Part shown: in pieces, positions 53,542 through 57,551 of the stretch
How positions within the stretch are numbered: the stretch's first letter is position 1
Layout: every line of letters begins with the position of its first letter
DNA from: an uncultured Verrucomicrobiota bacterium
GTDB taxonomy: Bacteria > Verrucomicrobiota > Verrucomicrobiia > Verrucomicrobiales > Verrucomicrobiaceae
DNA length: 57,551 nt
Reading direction: 5' to 3'
Assembly (NCBI GenBank): GCA_903838675.1
Contig: CAILZI010000159.1
Location: 1-57,551, forward strand
Notes under the pieces: model-generated
The model's input: the letters and a program-made list of their open reading frames with translations, nothing else
Database searches by the model: none
Told to the model about the DNA's origin: nothing
Position numbers and translations under genes: made by a program

Positions 53542-54534
53542 TTAATCTCTGCGGGTTTCGACGAAGACCTGGCTGGCTTTGTCGAAGAGGGCGAGGCGGA
53601 CATTGCGGACGTAGGAGCGGAGGGCGGCGCTGCCACGGGTTTTCAAATCGAGAAGCTGGGAGGCGAGGCACTTGAGGGGCTCGACTTCGGCCTGGGCCTT
53701 GAGGGTTTCGATTTCGACGGCACGCTGGGATTGCACGATCTTCTGATCGGCGCTGGCCTGGGCGAGACTGATGTCTGAGGAGACCTGGTTGTAGGCGGTG
53801 TTGATGGCGGCGAGGGCGGACTCGACTTCATGCGGAGGGTCGATGCCGGTGATCAGGGAGGCATCGAGTACGATGCCGTACCGAGCGGAGGAGCTCTGGC
53901 ATTCGTGGTCCATGTGCTCATTGAGATCGCGCATGTTTTTGCGGATGTCGTTGATGGAGATGCCGATGGTGGAGGCGGCACCGGTGTGCTCGCCATCGGC
54001 GATGCCGGGCTCAGGCGGGGCTTCAAAGGTGGCGATGCGCTCGCGCAAGACACTGACGAAGTAGCCCATGACGTGGGCGTAGGCGTTCTTCACGCCGAAG
54101 ACGAAGGCGTAGAGATTGCGCTCGGAGACGCGGAAGCGGATCTGGCCGTTGAGGCCGACATTGAGCTGATCCTTGGTGACGGCATCGAGGATGCTGCCGG
54201 AGCTGTTGGCGGAGGGATCATCGGGATCCCAGGCCATGTTGACGGTGCTGGTGGCGATGTCCACTTTGTAGATCTTTTCCCAAGGCCATTTGAAATAGGG
54301 GCCGCCCGGCGGGATGACGCGGACCTGCGGGTAGTCGTAGCGCAGTTTTTGATCGGGAGTGAGGTGCTCGGCGACAGGGTCATCGATCGTGCGGAGATCG
54401 CCGACGCGCTGCGCACGGCCGAAGCTGGTTTTTACCGCGCGTTCGTTTTGGTTCACCGTATAAAACCCGGCGATCAAGTAGCGCATGAGGAACCAGACGA
54501 GGAATCCAATAAAACAGCCAAAGGCAGTGGACAT
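53542..54534 (-). CDS. SPFH/band-7 membrane protein, upstream partner
   Basis: A 330-residue protein with an N-terminal hydrophobic segment (FGCFIGFLVWFLMRYLIAG), then YTVNQNERAVKTSFGRA and VIPPGGPYFKWPWEKIYKVD, typical of the HflK-like side of an SPFH pair. The later part is a helical coiled-coil region (INTAYNQVSSDISLAQASAD). Likely quality control or scaffolding at the inner membrane with the next gene. Start at 54534; GGAGG-like sequence is absent. Confidence 0.85.
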   Translation of the reverse strand: MSTAFGCFIGFLVWFLMRYLIAGFYTVNQNERAVKTSFGRAQRVGDLRTIDDPVAEHLTPDQKLRYDYPQVRVIPPGGPYFKWPWEKIYKVDIATSTVNMAWDPDDPSANSSGSILDAVTKDQLNVGLNGQIRFRVSERNLYAFVFGVKNAYAHVMGYFVSVLRERIATFEAPPEPGIADGEHTGAASTIGISINDIRKNMRDLNEHMDHECQSSSARYGIVLDASLITGIDPPHEVESALAAINTAYNQVSSDISLAQASADQKIVQSQRAVEIETLKAQAEVEPLKCLASQLLDLKTRGSAALRSYVRNVRLALFDKASQVFVETRRD

Positions 54535-54798
54535 AGGAGGGATAGGTTGGTGATGGAGACTCCGGGGAAATGCGGGAGATGCCAACTACAAAGGTGAGGG
54601 AGCGTTGGAATTCGGTGTGGAGGGGAGGGCGAATTGCGCTGAAAATTGCAAACTGAGAACTGAAAACTGAGAATTGCAAAATGATCTGGCGCAGTCAGCA
54701 CATGGGTAAAGCAGAACTGGCGAAAGTTTTGTGACATGTGTCTGGGTACTTTGCTGCTTGACCCCGGGCGGGGTACGCGGCAACTGCGGGAACCCACC

Positions 54799-55341
54799 AT
54801 GAAGAACGTTTCCCTGTTTCTCCTGCTCACGAGCGCCCTGTCATTGATGAGCTGTGCCACGGCCTCAAAGCCACAACGCCAGCCGGTGGCGGGTGGTGAG
54901 ATGATCTCCTTTCCCAGCCAGCACATCTCGTTCTTCCTGCCGGCCGGCTGGAAGACGATGCCAAAAACCAAGGGAGGGGGACGGCTGCTGGGCGCGGCGC
55001 ATGACAATGGCGAGCAGCCCGGGGGCATGGTGTTTGCTCTGATCACTGCGCCTGACACAAGCCATGCAGGTGTGAAGGATCCTACTTTCACCAAGGATTT
55101 CCAGCGCGCCTGGACTCAGAAGGGGTTCACCAAGTTCAGCAAACCACAGCTAGTGACGGTGGGAGGCCGTGAGGCGATGCGCTATGAGATGCAGAAGCCG
55201 GGCACGCATCAGTCGCTGCTGAACTACACGTTCATTCACCAGAGGCAGATGATCGGGCTGCTGTTTGCCTACTATGGCATGCCGATTACGAAGGGGCCTG
55301 CGGTTCAGCGGATCGTGGATTCGTTCTCGATTGCCCGATAA
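54799..55341 (+). CDS. Lipoprotein, hypothetical
   Basis: A 180-residue lipoprotein with signal peptide MKNVSLFLLLTSALSLMSC and lipobox LMSC. The mature part (ISFPSQHISFFLPAGWKTMP, GGREAMRYEMQKPG, QRQMIGLLFAYYGMP) looks like a PsbP/DUF1795-type domain that starts with a '.F..P.GW' strand. It is convergent with atpC; the hairpin at 55357-55382 separates them. Start at 54799. Confidence 0.72.
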   Translation: MKNVSLFLLLTSALSLMSCATASKPQRQPVAGGEMISFPSQHISFFLPAGWKTMPKTKGGGRLLGAAHDNGEQPGGMVFALITAPDTSHAGVKDPTFTKDFQRAWTQKGFTKFSKPQLVTVGGREAMRYEMQKPGTHQSLLNYTFIHQRQMIGLLFAYYGMPITKGPAVQRIVDSFSIAR

Positions 55342-55356
55342 GCCGGAAAAGAAAAA

Positions 55357-55382
55357 GACCATGAGATTGAGGTCTCATGGTC
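55357..55382. terminator. Intrinsic terminator between atpC and lipoprotein gene
   Basis: GACCATGAGA and TCTCATGGTC form a perfect 10-bp stem with a 6-base loop. Read on the minus strand the stem is followed by TTTTTCTTTT, so it ends the ATP synthase operon. It also stands 15 bases after the plus-strand lipoprotein stop and could act for both transcripts, though the plus side lacks a T run. Confidence 0.85.
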
Positions 55383-55421
55383 TGAGGGTCTCCTGTGAGG
55401 AGACTGGTTATTGGTCCGAAA

Positions 55422-55838
55422 TCAGACGGTCTTGCGCCTGCGCTTGATGTTGAGATGGATGGTGGCGCGCTGGATGGCGGCCATGGCGGCGGCGACTTCT
55501 TCCTGCTGCTCGCCGGGCTTGACGTTTTCGAGGGTCTTCTTGGCGCGGGCGATGGCTTCTTCAGCGGCTGCTTCGTCGATCTTGTCCGAGTCCACAGCTG
55601 CATCGGTGAGGATGCGGGTGACGGTGCCGGTGACTTCGACCAAGCCTTCGCCGACGGCCATCTCAATCGTTTTGCCACCCTTGGTGATGCGGAGCTCACC
55701 GGGGATGAGCGTGGTCACGAGGTTGCTGTGAGCAGGGAGGACGCCCATTTCACCCTCATACCCCGGAAGCACGACGGTATCGACCTCATCGGAGTAGATG
55801 CGGGCTTCAGGGGTGACGATTTCCAATTTAAGAGGCAT
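55422..55838 (-). CDS. atpC: ATP synthase F1 subunit epsilon
   Basis: A 138-residue epsilon subunit. The beta-sandwich starts LKLEIVTPEARIYSDEVD and contains LPGYEGEMGVLPAHSNLVT; a C-terminal helical hairpin follows (AAEEAIARAKKTLENV). It inhibits and couples F1 rotation. Last gene of the F1 operon, 79 bases after atpD and before a clear terminator. Confidence 0.97.
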   Translation of the reverse strand: MPLKLEIVTPEARIYSDEVDTVVLPGYEGEMGVLPAHSNLVTTLIPGELRITKGGKTIEMAVGEGLVEVTGTVTRILTDAAVDSDKIDEAAAEEAIARAKKTLENVKPGEQQEEVAAAMAAIQRATIHLNIKRRRKTV

Positions 55839-55861
55839 GAGAGGGGGGACGGATAATGACG

Positions 55862-55887
55862 AATGACGAAATCAGAATGACGAATGA
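55862..55887. repeat. Spacer repeat of GAATGACGAA type, copy 2
   Basis: 26 bases matching 47222-47247 with two differences, in the atpD-atpC spacer just upstream of atpC. Directly preceding it is a further AATGACG. Similar low-complexity text occurs around 52370-52400 and 54640-54680. Confidence 0.6.
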
Positions 55888-55917
55888 AGGTGCGTCCAGA
55901 GCTGGCCGCACTGAGAC

Positions 55918-57551
<1,634 letters not shown>

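Overview
The window looks like a chromosomal segment from a Verrucomicrobia-type bacterium (Prosthecobacter/Verrucomicrobium-like). This is inferred from moderately high G+C, weak Shine-Dalgarno sequences, a giant beta-strand-repeat protein with a PEP-CTERM tail, a planctomycete-type cytochrome lipoprotein, DUF2934 and SRPBCC genes, and short 'GAATGACGAA'-like repeats in spacers. I found no rRNA, tRNA, CRISPR array or intact insertion sequence.

Layout. 1-1.9 kb: the 5' part of a serine acetyltransferase gene, a membrane rhodanese, and a small helix-turn-helix gene behind a perfect palindrome. 1.9-12 kb: one 3352-residue secreted repeat protein built by internal duplication. 12.7-15.3 kb: three transglutaminase-like genes, two of them divergent paralogues. 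15.3-17.7 kb: PEP synthase, interrupted by one in-frame TAG. 18-22.3 kb: an ABC ATPase/permease/adaptor operon. 22.5-23.8 kb: an orphan GspE/PilB-type ATPase. 24-27.3 kb: an alpha/beta hydrolase, an elaborate hairpin terminator, and a translationally coupled run of small genes around an SRPBCC protein.

27.4-36 kb is a minus-strand signalling cluster. It holds a PAS histidine kinase, two near-duplicate [stand-alone receiver + receiver-HisKA_3 kinase] modules, a fatty-acid desaturase, one NarL-type regulator and an L,D-transpeptidase. The larger receiver-PAS-kinase is split by a one-base frameshift. The outputs suggest envelope remodelling: membrane fluidity and peptidoglycan cross-linking.

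36-57.5 kb: flavin reductase, cytochrome-like lipoprotein, universal stress protein, a Zn-alcohol dehydrogenase plus a kinase fusion, tandem Cys-rich paralogues, a 166-bp fold-back element before thrS, a TGS-less ThrRS with an insertion and a clear terminator, a HEPN-like orphan, a MYG1-family protein, an RsbU-like phosphatase, lipoproteins, carboxynorspermidine synthase, two SPFH proteins, and the distal F1 ATP synthase genes (atpG end, atpD, atpC) with a shared terminator.

The most notable items are the two interrupted genes, the duplicated phosphorelay cluster with a 94-bp perfectly identical stretch, the fold-back element, and the giant repeat protein. Starts were usually moved downstream of the longest open frame to the ATG that fits the family alignment, lipobox or signal peptide.
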